A stretch of DNA of 16,152 bases from an uncultured Clostridia bacterium. Its GTDB lineage: Bacteria; Bacillota; Clostridia; Oscillospirales; Ruminococcaceae. The stretch spans positions 1-16,152 of the forward strand of contig CALBJC010000061.1 in the NCBI GenBank assembly GCA_937892655.1, in the 5' to 3' direction. The notes under the pieces are model-generated. The model did not search any database, was not told the DNA's origin, and saw nothing but the letters and a program-made list of their open reading frames with translations. Each line of letters starts with the position of its first letter. The first letter of the stretch is position 1. The translations under genes were made by a program, and so were the position numbers. Of this stretch, positions 6,902-13,555 are shown piece after piece.

Positions 6902-7474
6902 TTATTTTAGTATAATCGGCTGTATCTGCTCGCACTTCAGAGCTTTTTCAAGAGCCTTTGGTATGAGTGAAAAATCAGCAATCAATGATGTAGGCTTATT
7001 TTCGCTATCATCCTGACCATAGGGTACAAAATAGTAGTTACGGTAATTCTGCAGCATACCGATGTTTTTGGCGCTGCCTGCAAGCGCATCATTTGTAGCG
7101 GGTGCTATGAGCACAGGGCGGTTATTTCTGATATGTGATTTTACCGCCATCGTAACAGGCGTATCGGTAATGCCAAGGGCAAGCTTTGCTAAAGTATTGC
7201 CCGTACAAGGCGCTACAACAAGAGCAGATAACAGCTTTTTTGGTCCGATAGGCTCTGCATCTTCAATAGTCATTATAACCTTTCTTTTGCATATATCTTC
7301 AAGTCGGTCGATATGGTCTTTAGCACTGCCAAAACGGCTTATGATGCTCGAGGCGTTAAATGACATAATAGGTACCATATCATAATCACGGCTCAGATTT
7401 TCTGCGGCCTCAAAAGCTTTTTCAAAGGTACAGAATGAGCCGCACATTGCAAAGCCGATAGTTATTCTATCCAT
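6902..7474 (-). CDS. dpaB: Dipicolinate synthase subunit B
   Basis: Flavoprotein-like subunit (190 aa) of dipicolinate synthase, which acts in the mother cell to make pyridine-2,6-dicarboxylic acid from the dihydrodipicolinate pathway intermediate. The product is loaded with Ca2+ into the spore core. Seen: the N-terminal flavoprotein-fold opening ITIGFAMCGSFCTFEKAF (4-21), FGSAKDHIDRLEDI near 49-62, EPIGPKKLLSALVVAPCTGN near 74-93, ITDTPVTMAVKSHIRNNRPV near 101-120, the TND of APATNDALAG near 124-133, and the typical C-terminal YFVPYGQDD and IQPIIL. These correspond block by block with Bacillus SpoVFB. ATG at 7474 follows AGGAG by 6 nt. The start overlaps the end of dpaA by 8 nt, so the pair is translationally coupled. 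Alternative name spoVFB. Confidence 0.95.
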   Translation of the reverse strand: MDRITIGFAMCGSFCTFEKAFEAAENLSRDYDMVPIMSFNASSIISRFGSAKDHIDRLEDICKRKVIMTIEDAEPIGPKKLLSALVVAPCTGNTLAKLALGITDTPVTMAVKSHIRNNRPVLIAPATNDALAGSAKNIGMLQNYRNYYFVPYGQDDSENKPTSLIADFSLIPKALEKALKCEQIQPIILK

Positions 7475-8360
7475 TTTTATCTCCTCTTTCTGTTATGATA
7501 TTTTGCAGCGTATCTGCTATAATCCTGCCCGCAGAAACGGGAGCAACCTTACCTGGCAAGGATAGAGCCCATATAACCTTTATTCCCGCTTTTTTTGCGC
7601 TTTCAAAATCAACGCCGCCGGGTTTTGATGCCAAATCAATTACTAAAACATCTTCTTTCATGCCGCAAAGATGATTTTTGTCAAACAAAACTGCGGGAAC
7701 TGTATTAATAACAATATCCATTTTTCCGAGTATCTCATCGAGCTTTGACAGATGAATACCCTTGACCCCATTTATTTCTGCCCATGCAATATCGCTGTAT
7801 TTTCTTGCCACAATATAAACCTCGGCGCCTACTGCACAAAACAGCCTTGCTACTGTTTTTGCAACTCTGCCATAGCCCGTTATGAGCACCTTTGAGCCGA
7901 AAATAGTCGTCGGAGTTTCTTCAAGCGCTATCATCAGCGCACCCTCCGCAGTAGGCGTTGTATTCTTCACAACAAGCTCTTCATTCTCAAAATAATCTAC
8001 ATATTCTATATTATTCTTTTCAAAGAATGAGCATACATCCTCAGGAATTTTACCGCCCATTATAAGACCATTCTTTTTGACGAGAGATAAGAGGTCTGAG
8101 ATGTATATCTTTTCAAAAAAGTCGGGAGAGTTTACAGTTATGCCATCAGTTGTTGAGATAAGCGGCAGAATGAGATAATCCACACCGCCCATTTTATTTA
8201 TCTGTGACAGAGATATAAGCGAAATACCGCCCGTTACAAGCCCTTCGGGGATGGGGGTTGCATAAGTATATACAGTATGTTTTTTGGCAAGCGTCTGCGC
8301 TAAATATGTCTGTCGCAGGTCACCTCCCAAAACTAAAAATGTTGAGTTTTTTGTATTCAT
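7467..8360 (-). CDS. dpaA: Dipicolinate synthase subunit A
   Basis: NAD(P)-binding oxidoreductase subunit of dipicolinate synthase (297 aa from the chosen start, the same length as B. subtilis SpoVFA). Seen: N-terminal nucleotide-fold motif FLVLGGDLRQTYLAQTL near 8-24, the conserved NTTPTAEGALMIAL near 133-146, a Rossmann loop VLITGYGRVAKTVARLF near 158-174, VINTVP and DLASKPGGVDFESAKKAGI near 230-260, and the family ending WALSLPGKVAPVSAGRII. Start choice: the ATG at 8360 follows GGAGGT by about 10 nt. Upstream in-frame ATGs at 8387 and 8423 lack any ribosome binding site and would add residues the family does not have. In Bacillus the pair sits with asd and dapG; here it stands alone. Many Clostridium cluster I species lack it, so it is a useful taxonomic marker. 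Alternative name spoVFA. Confidence 0.95.
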   Translation of the reverse strand: MNTKNSTFLVLGGDLRQTYLAQTLAKKHTVYTYATPIPEGLVTGGISLISLSQINKMGGVDYLILPLISTTDGITVNSPDFFEKIYISDLLSLVKKNGLIMGGKIPEDVCSFFEKNNIEYVDYFENEELVVKNTTPTAEGALMIALEETPTTIFGSKVLITGYGRVAKTVARLFCAVGAEVYIVARKYSDIAWAEINGVKGIHLSKLDEILGKMDIVINTVPAVLFDKNHLCGMKEDVLVIDLASKPGGVDFESAKKAGIKVIWALSLPGKVAPVSAGRIIADTLQNIITERGDKNG

Positions 8361-8391
8361 AAAAGGTATTACCTCCGTTTGTTTCATATCA

Positions 8392-8421
8392 CAGTATATG
8401 TTTGTTTTCTTTTCAATGTGC
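8392..8421 (-). promoter_or_regulatory. Sigma-K-like promoter of dpaAB
   Basis: Minus strand GCAC at 8421-8418, 17 nt, then CATATACTG at 8400-8392. The sigma-K consensus is AC, 16-17 nt, CATANNNTA, so all but the final base of the -10 fit. Bacillus dpaAB is transcribed by mother-cell sigma-K, which supports the reading. A sigma-E element is a possible alternative. Confidence 0.5.
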
Positions 8422-8423
8422 AA

Positions 8424-8452
8424 TTTACAACTGATAATTTTTATGATATACT
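8424..8452 (+). promoter_or_regulatory. Promoter of the response regulator gene
   Basis: TTTACA at 8424-8429, 17 nt, TATACT at 8447-8452. The expected start falls around 8459, immediately before GGAGG (8460-8464), so the leader would be only about 13 nt. It is divergent from and adjacent to the dpaA promoter. Confidence 0.65.
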
Positions 8453-8471
8453 GTATTTTGGAGGTGTGGCT

Positions 8472-9164
8472 ATGAAAAAGATACTTATCGCAGAGGATGA
8501 CAAGGAGATAAACCGCCTTTTATGCGATTATCTTACAGCATCGGGGTATACCGCAATCGGCGCTTACAACGGCTTTGAGGCTATGAGTAAAATCTCTCAG
8601 AATACCGATATTTCGCTCATTTTATTAGACCTTATGATGCCTTTGCAAAGCGGAGATATGTTTTTAAAAAAGCTGAGAGAGATTTCAGATATACCCGTTA
8701 TAGTACTTTCTGCAAAGGATAGCGTTGCCTCAAAGGTTGAACTCATCAGAATGGGGGCTGATGATTATATCACAAAGCCTTTTGATTTAGATGAGCTTTC
8801 TGTAAGAATTGAAGCGGTTTTAAGACGCTGTAAATCATCTCACACAAATGATGAAGCACAGACATTGACTTTTGGTAAGCTTACTCTTGATGTAAACGCC
8901 GCAAAGGTATTTGTTGACTCAAATGAGATCACTCTTACATCAAAAGAGTACAGCATCTTAAAGCTTCTGATGCAAAACCCCAACAAGCTCTTTTCAAAAG
9001 CTAACCTCTATGAAAGCGTATGGAATGAGCCTTTTATAAATGAAGATAAGATAATTAAGGTACATATCAGTAATCTCAGAAACAAGCTCAAGGAGTATGA
9101 CTCATTTGAGTATATCGAAACTGTCTGGAATATGGGATATAAACTCAATTTCAAAAAAGAATGA
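8472..9164 (+). CDS. OmpR/PhoB-family response regulator
   Basis: Two-component DNA-binding regulator, 230 aa. Receiver domain 1-118: acidic pair D9-D10, phosphoacceptor D53 in LILLDLMMP, the conserved serine in VIVLSAKD near 80 and lysine in YITKPFD near 102. Winged-helix output domain about 133-229 with LTFGKLTLDVNAAKVFV, LTSKEYSILKLLMQNPNKLF and the recognition and wing region HISNLRNKLKEYDSFEYIET...GYKL. ATG at 8472 follows GGAGG by 7 nt and gives the canonical start MKKILIAEDD; longer in-frame starts upstream lack an SD and overlap the dpaA promoter. It is followed by a BcrAB-like ABC transporter and a histidine kinase, the layout of antimicrobial-peptide or envelope-stress detoxification modules. 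Four direct repeats just after its stop codon are its likely binding site. Confidence 0.95.
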   Translation: MKKILIAEDDKEINRLLCDYLTASGYTAIGAYNGFEAMSKISQNTDISLILLDLMMPLQSGDMFLKKLREISDIPVIVLSAKDSVASKVELIRMGADDYITKPFDLDELSVRIEAVLRRCKSSHTNDEAQTLTFGKLTLDVNAAKVFVDSNEITLTSKEYSILKLLMQNPNKLFSKANLYESVWNEPFINEDKIIKVHISNLRNKLKEYDSFEYIETVWNMGYKLNFKKE

Positions 9165-9205
9165 CTTTACCTATTCTTTACCTTTTGCTTTACCTTTTCT
9201 TAATC
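9165..9205 (+). repeat. Four tandem direct repeats, probable response-regulator operator
   Basis: CTTTACC occurs at 9165, 9176 and 9188, followed by the degenerate CTTAATC at 9199; starts are spaced 11, 12 and 11 nt. PhoB/OmpR-family regulators bind 11-bp direct repeats as head-to-tail dimers, so this fits two dimer sites. The last repeat overlaps the poor -35 of the promoter at 9197-9225, the arrangement of activator-dependent (PhoB-type) promoters. Confidence 0.7.
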
Positions 9206-9225
9206 GCGAGGGGTTATTATATAAT
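9197..9225 (+). promoter_or_regulatory. Activator-dependent promoter of the BcrAB-like transporter and kinase
   Basis: Perfect TATAAT at 9220-9225 with TTCTTA in the -35 position (9197-9202), 17-nt spacing. The -35 is weak and overlaps the fourth direct repeat, suggesting dependence on the phosphorylated regulator encoded upstream. The ATPase gene then begins behind GGGAGG (9241-9246) with a 7-nt spacing. Confidence 0.65.
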
Positions 9226-9253
9226 CAACGATTAAACAAAGGGAGGAATAAAT

Positions 9254-10162
9254 ATGTCAATTATCACTCTTTCAGGGCTGACAAAGAAATACGGCAAGAA
9301 TACAGTTTTAGATAATTTTTCTATGTCGGTTGAAAAGGGGCATATCCACGGTCTTATCGGCCCTAATGGTGCGGGTAAGACAACTATTATGAAAATTATC
9401 GCAGGTCTTTGCGCACAGACAAGCGGGGAGCTTTCGCTGTTTGGTCAGAAGGAAAACCTCGATAAGCTAAGGTCAAGAATGAGCTTTATGATCGAAGCAC
9501 CTATCATTGACCCTAATATGAGAGCAATTGAAAACATGGAGTATATCCGCCGCGTAAAAGGCATTGCTGACAAGGAGCTTTCTCAGAAAATGCTCGACTA
9601 CGTTGGCATTGGCAATACTGGTAAGAAGCTTGTAAAGAAGTTTTCTCTTGGCATGAAGCAGAGACTTGGCATTGCAATGTCACTCATCTCATCACCTGAA
9701 ATTATGATTTTAGATGAGCCTGTAAATGGTCTTGACCCTGAGGGTATTGTTGAGATAAGAAACCTTCTCAAAAAGCTCGCAAAGGAGCAGGGCGTTACAA
9801 TTATTATTTCAAGCCACCTTTTAACAGAGCTTTCAGAGCTTTGCGATGACTTTACCATTATGAACAAGGGTAAGCTTATCGAAACGCTGAGCGCTTCGGA
9901 GCTTGCGCAAAAGTGCCGCAGCTTTATAAGCCTGAAAACCGATGATATAAACAAGACCTGCACTGTATTGGAAGAAAAGCTTTCAATCTTCCAGTACAAG
10001 GTTATAAATGACGACGAAATTCAGATTTACGAACGCTTAGATGAGCTTATGCTCATTTCAAAAACTATCACAGATAATTCTCTTATTATCACAAGGCTGT
10101 CAAGCGAGAGCGAAAGCCTTGAACAGTATTATCTTTCAAAGGTAGGTGTTGAAAATGCGTAA
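9254..10162 (+). CDS. ABC transporter ATPase, BcrA / lantibiotic-immunity (LanF) type
   Basis: Cytoplasmic ATPase (302 aa) of an ABC-2 type transporter. Seen: Walker A GPNGAGKT at 36-43, signature FSLGMKQRLG at 130-139, Walker B IMILDEPVNGLDPEG at 150-164 and H-loop histidine H188 in SSHLL. At the Q-loop position the sequence reads SFMIEAPIIDPN (77-88), with glutamate E81 in place of glutamine. This 'E-loop' is characteristic of LanF/BcrA ATPases that protect cells from lantibiotics and bacitracin-like antibiotics. A C-terminal extension of about 85 residues (215-302) follows, as in BcrA relatives. It overlaps the permease gene by 8 nt, so the two are coupled. The specific drug is unknown. 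Confidence 0.93.
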   Translation: MSIITLSGLTKKYGKNTVLDNFSMSVEKGHIHGLIGPNGAGKTTIMKIIAGLCAQTSGELSLFGQKENLDKLRSRMSFMIEAPIIDPNMRAIENMEYIRRVKGIADKELSQKMLDYVGIGNTGKKLVKKFSLGMKQRLGIAMSLISSPEIMILDEPVNGLDPEGIVEIRNLLKKLAKEQGVTIIISSHLLTELSELCDDFTIMNKGKLIETLSASELAQKCRSFISLKTDDINKTCTVLEEKLSIFQYKVINDDEIQIYERLDELMLISKTITDNSLIITRLSSESESLEQYYLSKVGVENA

Positions 10163-10874
10163 GCTGATGAGCGCTGAATGGTACAGACTCCGTCATAGCG
10201 GAGCATTTATAGTAATCATACTTCTGGCAGTTTTTATTCCTGTAATCATTCCGTTCTTTATGGAATACTCGGTAAAGACCGCTGACGTTACCGCTTCTGA
10301 GGTACTCTATATAATAACTACAAACGCACCTTTCTTTGCGGTTGTGATTCCTGTTGCAATAGGTGCATCAATCTCATCTAGCTATTCAAACAAGATAGCA
10401 TACTATGAGGTTATGGACGGCAACAACATCCACAAGATCATTTTATCAAAACTGTTTGTTCACACAAGCTTTGCAACTGTTTCCTACTGGATTCCTACTG
10501 CAACTTTCCTGCTTTGGGCGTATACGAAAAACGGCACTGATCTGTGGCTTGAGGATTTCTCTGTCACTCTGATACTCTATATCATACTGCTTTTAAGAAG
10601 CACTATAGGCGGTACATTATTTGTAACCCTCACTCGTTCACCTATCGGCGCGGCATTGCCTTACATAAGGCTTATGCTTGAGAGTATGACAGATATGATA
10701 TTTGCGGAAAGCAATCCGCTGTATAAGTTTATGCCTTCAACTCAGATGATGGCATACTTAATGGACCCTAATGATAAATCAATTATCTGGGCAATTGTTC
10801 TTACAACCATCTTTGAAATCGCAGCACTTTACATCTGCTCATACATAGGCTTTAAGAAAAAGCATTTCAAATAA
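10155..10874 (+). CDS. ABC-2 type permease (BcrB/LanE-like)
   Basis: Membrane partner of the E-loop ATPase, 239 aa. Roughly six hydrophobic segments are visible: near 18-38 (IVIILLAVFIPVIIPFF), 60-78, 98-122, 138-152, 156-172 and 213-233 (numbering from ATG 10155). The N-terminal MSAEWYRLRHSG cytoplasmic opening is typical of BcrB/LanE/LanG permeases (MxxExxKLxxS). Start choice: GTG at 10146 and TTG at 10149 are possible, but ATG at 10155 lies 8 nt behind AGGTAGG and gives an 8-nt overlap with the ATPase. Only one permease gene is present, so the transporter may be a homodimeric BcrAB-type complex and not a LanFEG three-gene system. Confidence 0.88.
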   Translation: MRKLMSAEWYRLRHSGAFIVIILLAVFIPVIIPFFMEYSVKTADVTASEVLYIITTNAPFFAVVIPVAIGASISSSYSNKIAYYEVMDGNNIHKIILSKLFVHTSFATVSYWIPTATFLLWAYTKNGTDLWLEDFSVTLILYIILLLRSTIGGTLFVTLTRSPIGAALPYIRLMLESMTDMIFAESNPLYKFMPSTQMMAYLMDPNDKSIIWAIVLTTIFEIAALYICSYIGFKKKHFK

Positions 10875-10896
10875 AATTTAAAAGGAGGTATATAAT

Positions 10897-11811
10897 ATGA
10901 AATATGCGTATATCGCTGTTATTATATGCCTTCTTATTGCTTTTTTATGGGCTCTGACAAAATATATTCTGCTTAAAATACAGATAAAGCATTTTGTAAG
11001 AGCCGCTGATGCATTAAAGGAGACTGACTACAACGAGCCTATAAAGGTCGAAAGCTTTGATGGCTGCGTTACAGCGCTTGCAAACTCGCTCAACGAGCAT
11101 ATAGATATTCAAAAAAGGCTCTCTGAAGAATATACAGAAGAAAAGAAAAACTTAGCAACAATAATTTCGGGTATTTCTCACGATTTCAGAACTCCGCTTA
11201 CTGCAACGCTGGGGTATCTGCAGATGATAGAGAAGAGCAATGCTCTTGATGATAAAAATGCTGAGTATTTAAACATCGCTATTGAGAAAAACAGATATAT
11301 AAAAAAGCTTTCAGATGACTTTTTTGAAATTTCAACGCAGGGCAACAATGAAGAAGACACTCAGCTTGAAGAGGTAAACATTTCAAACATTGTTTTTGAA
11401 ACTCTCTCAGGTTACTATGACGGATTTTCTCAAAGAAAGCTTGTTGTAAAAGCTGATATTGAGGATGGCGTATTTATAGATTCAAACGCTCATCTTTTAC
11501 AGAGAATTATAGATAATCTTCTTTCAAATGCAAATAAGTATGCGCTGACAACGCTTTGTATAAATCTGGCGAAAGAAAACCAAAAAGTAATTTTATCGGT
11601 TTCAAATGATACGCTTGATAAAGCTGAGCTTGATATTGACAGAGTTTTTGAACCATTTTACCGCAAAAGCTCAAGAAATCAGAACGGATCAGGGCTTGGT
11701 CTTTATATAGTAAAGCGTTCAGCAAAGCTTATCGGCGCTGAGGCTGATGCGTTTTTTGACAAACGAGATTTCTTTACAGTAAAGCTTGAATTTGAAAAGC
11801 CTGCAAATTAA
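10897..11811 (+). CDS. Sensor histidine kinase with a single membrane segment
   Basis: Kinase (304 aa) that should phosphorylate D53 of the regulator encoded at the head of the cluster. Seen: one membrane segment at about 4-26, a juxtamembrane linker and likely coiled coil 27-85, H-box ISGISHDFRTPLTATLGYLQ with phosphoacceptor H94, N-box IIDNLLSNANKYA near 204-216, F-box VFEPFYRKS near 248-256 and G-box GSGLGLYIVKRSAKLIGAEA near 263-282. There is no extracellular sensor domain, since only about three residues precede the membrane helix, so stimulus input probably comes through the ABC transporter or within the membrane. Strong GGAGG 22 nt after the permease stop marks it as the last gene of the transcript. 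Its stop codon lies in the loop of the terminator. Confidence 0.94.
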   Translation: MKYAYIAVIICLLIAFLWALTKYILLKIQIKHFVRAADALKETDYNEPIKVESFDGCVTALANSLNEHIDIQKRLSEEYTEEKKNLATIISGISHDFRTPLTATLGYLQMIEKSNALDDKNAEYLNIAIEKNRYIKKLSDDFFEISTQGNNEEDTQLEEVNISNIVFETLSGYYDGFSQRKLVVKADIEDGVFIDSNAHLLQRIIDNLLSNANKYALTTLCINLAKENQKVILSVSNDTLDKAELDIDRVFEPFYRKSSRNQNGSGLGLYIVKRSAKLIGAEADAFFDKRDFFTVKLEFEKPAN

Positions 11812-11825
11812 TGCAGGCTTTTTTT
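11797..11825 (+). terminator. Intrinsic terminator overlapping the end of the kinase gene
   Basis: AAGCCTGCA (11797-11805) and TGCAGGCTT (11812-11820) form a 9-bp stem with a 6-nt loop, followed by a T tract to 11825. The kinase stop codon TAA (11809-11811) is in the loop. It ends the regulator-transporter-kinase unit. Confidence 0.92.
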
Positions 11826-11833
11826 ATTTTCTC

Positions 11834-11862
11834 TTGCATATCTTTTAAATCTGTGATACAAT
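11834..11862 (+). promoter_or_regulatory. Promoter of prfC
   Basis: TTGCAT at 11834-11839, 17-nt spacer, TACAAT at 11857-11862, then about 36 nt to the prfC start. It begins right after the upstream terminator, so prfC is an independent gene. Confidence 0.7.
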
Positions 11863-11898
11863 AACTAGGAATGTTTATTTTAAAACGGAGGAATTATT

Positions 11899-13497
11899 TT
11901 GGCTAATCTTTCAATATCAGAGCAGATAAGAAGACGTCGTACCTTTGCTATCATTTCTCACCCTGACGCAGGTAAGACTACTTTGACAGAAAAGTTTCTT
12001 TTATATGGTAAAGCTATCGCACTTGCCGGCGCTGTAAAGGGCAAAAAGGCTGACCGCCACGCTACAAGTGACTGGATGGAAATTGAAAAGCAAAGAGGTA
12101 TTTCAGTTACATCATCAGTAATGCAGTTTGAATATGACGGGTATGCTATCAATATTCTTGATACCCCTGGTCACCAGGACTTCTCTGAGGACACATACCG
12201 TACACTTATGGCGGCAGATTCCGCAGTAATGGTTATCGACGCTTCAAAGGGTGTTGAAAACCAGACAAGAAAGCTATTCAAGGTTTGCGCTATGCGTAAT
12301 ATCCCTATCTTTACATTTATAAATAAAATGGATAGAGATGCTAAAAATCCATTTGATTTGCTTGAAGAAATCGAACGTGAGCTTGATATTCCTACCTACC
12401 CTGTAAACTGGCCTATCGGCTGCGGCAAGGAGTTCAAGGGCGTTTATGACAGAGATAAAAAATCAATCATCAAGTTTACTGCAAACGATGGTCACCACGA
12501 GGTTGAATCTGAGGTAGTTGATCTGAGCGATGAAAACCTTGCTGAAAAAATCGGTCAGGAAAATTACAGAAATATCGTTGATGATGTTGAGCTTTTAGAT
12601 GGCGCGGCTGATGAATTTGATTTAGAGGCCGTTCAGGCAGGTAAGTTATCACCTGTATTCTTTGGTTCTGCGTTGACATCCTTTGGCGTTGAGCCATTTT
12701 TGGAAAACTTTTTAAAGATGACAACATACCCGCTCGCAAGAGAATGCGACAGCGGCACAATTTCACCGCTTGACGAAAGTTTCTCAGCATTTGTTTTCAA
12801 AATTCAGGCTAATATGAATAAGGCTCACCGTGACAGAATTGCATTTATGAGAATCTGTTCAGGCAAGTTTGAAAGAGATATGGAGGTTTTCCATATTCAG
12901 GGCAACAAGAAGATGAAGCTTTCACAGCCTCAGCAGATGATGGCATCTGACAGAGAAATCATCAACGAAGCGTATGCGGGCGACATCATCGGCGTATTTG
13001 ACCCTGGTATCTTCTCAATAGGCGATACGATTACAGTGCCTTCAAAGAAATTCAAGTTCTTTGGTATCCCAACCTTTGCGCCTGAGCATTTTGCAAGAGT
13101 AAGACAGACTGATACTTTAAAGAGAAAACAGTTTGTAAAGGGCATTTCGCAGATCGCGCAGGAGGGTGCTATTCAGATTTTCACAGAGCCATACACCGGT
13201 CTTGAAGAGGTTATTGTAGGCGTTGTCGGCGTATTGCAGTTTGAAGTTTTAGAGTACAGACTCAAGAATGAATACAATGTTGATATTATAAGAGAGGGTC
13301 TCCCTTATTCATACATCCGCTGGATTGATAATCCTGAGGATTTTGACTTAAAGCGTCTTTCTCTTACAAGCGATACAAAGCTTGTTCAGGATTTCAGACA
13401 GAATTATCTTTTAATCTTTACAAGCGAATGGAATATCCGCTGGGCGCTTGAAAGAAACGAAGGTCTCAAGCTTTCTGAATTTTCAACCAATGACTAA
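11899..13497 (+). CDS. prfC: Peptide chain release factor 3 (RF3)
   Basis: Translational GTPase (532 aa, normal RF3 length) that recycles RF1/RF2 from the ribosome after termination. Seen: G1 SHPDAGKTT at 20-28, G2 region EKQRGISVTSSVMQF near 63-77, G3 DTPGHQDFSEDTYRTL at 88-103, G4 NKMDRD at 142-147, then domain II/III blocks such as FKIQANMNKAHRDRIAFMRI near 300-319 and RQKQF-type RVRQTDTLKRKQFVKGISQI near 400-419. The SEDTYRTL after DTPGHQDF and the HRDRIAF block separate RF3 from EF-G. The start is TTG at 11899, 7 nt after GGAGG, and the frame gives the family N-terminus directly; no ATG is available nearby. Own promoter and terminator. No oddities apart from the TTG start. Confidence 0.97.
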   Translation: MANLSISEQIRRRRTFAIISHPDAGKTTLTEKFLLYGKAIALAGAVKGKKADRHATSDWMEIEKQRGISVTSSVMQFEYDGYAINILDTPGHQDFSEDTYRTLMAADSAVMVIDASKGVENQTRKLFKVCAMRNIPIFTFINKMDRDAKNPFDLLEEIERELDIPTYPVNWPIGCGKEFKGVYDRDKKSIIKFTANDGHHEVESEVVDLSDENLAEKIGQENYRNIVDDVELLDGAADEFDLEAVQAGKLSPVFFGSALTSFGVEPFLENFLKMTTYPLARECDSGTISPLDESFSAFVFKIQANMNKAHRDRIAFMRICSGKFERDMEVFHIQGNKKMKLSQPQQMMASDREIINEAYAGDIIGVFDPGIFSIGDTITVPSKKFKFFGIPTFAPEHFARVRQTDTLKRKQFVKGISQIAQEGAIQIFTEPYTGLEEVIVGVVGVLQFEVLEYRLKNEYNVDIIREGLPYSYIRWIDNPEDFDLKRLSLTSDTKLVQDFRQNYLLIFTSEWNIRWALERNEGLKLSEFSTND

Positions 13498-13503
13498 TAA
13501 CAA

Positions 13504-13535
13504 AAAAGCGATTACGAAAATTCGTAATCGCTTTT
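13504..13535. terminator. Bidirectional intrinsic terminator between prfC and floT
   Basis: AAAAGCGATTACGAA (13504-13518), loop AA, TTCGTAATCGCTTTT (13521-13535): 15 complementary bases per arm. A-rich and T-rich flanks let it act for both convergent genes. Confidence 0.93.
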
Positions 13536-13555
13536 ATTTTTATGCTTTATGTAGC

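Noticed and set aside
7062..7385. Plus-strand 107-codon frame opposite dpaB
   Set aside because: Antisense to a clear dpaB with all family blocks; no SD.
8379..8471. Longer start for the response regulator
   Set aside because: The extra 31 residues have no SD and no family match, and would include the promoter. GGAGG and MKKILIAEDD fix the start at 8472.
10891..10896. TATAAT directly before the histidine kinase start codon
   Set aside because: It lies inside the spacer between GGAGG and ATG, has no -35 at the right distance, and transcription from it would lack a ribosome binding site.
12476..12790. Minus-strand 104-codon frame opposite prfC
   Set aside because: Antisense to the conserved RF3 frame, with no supporting signal.
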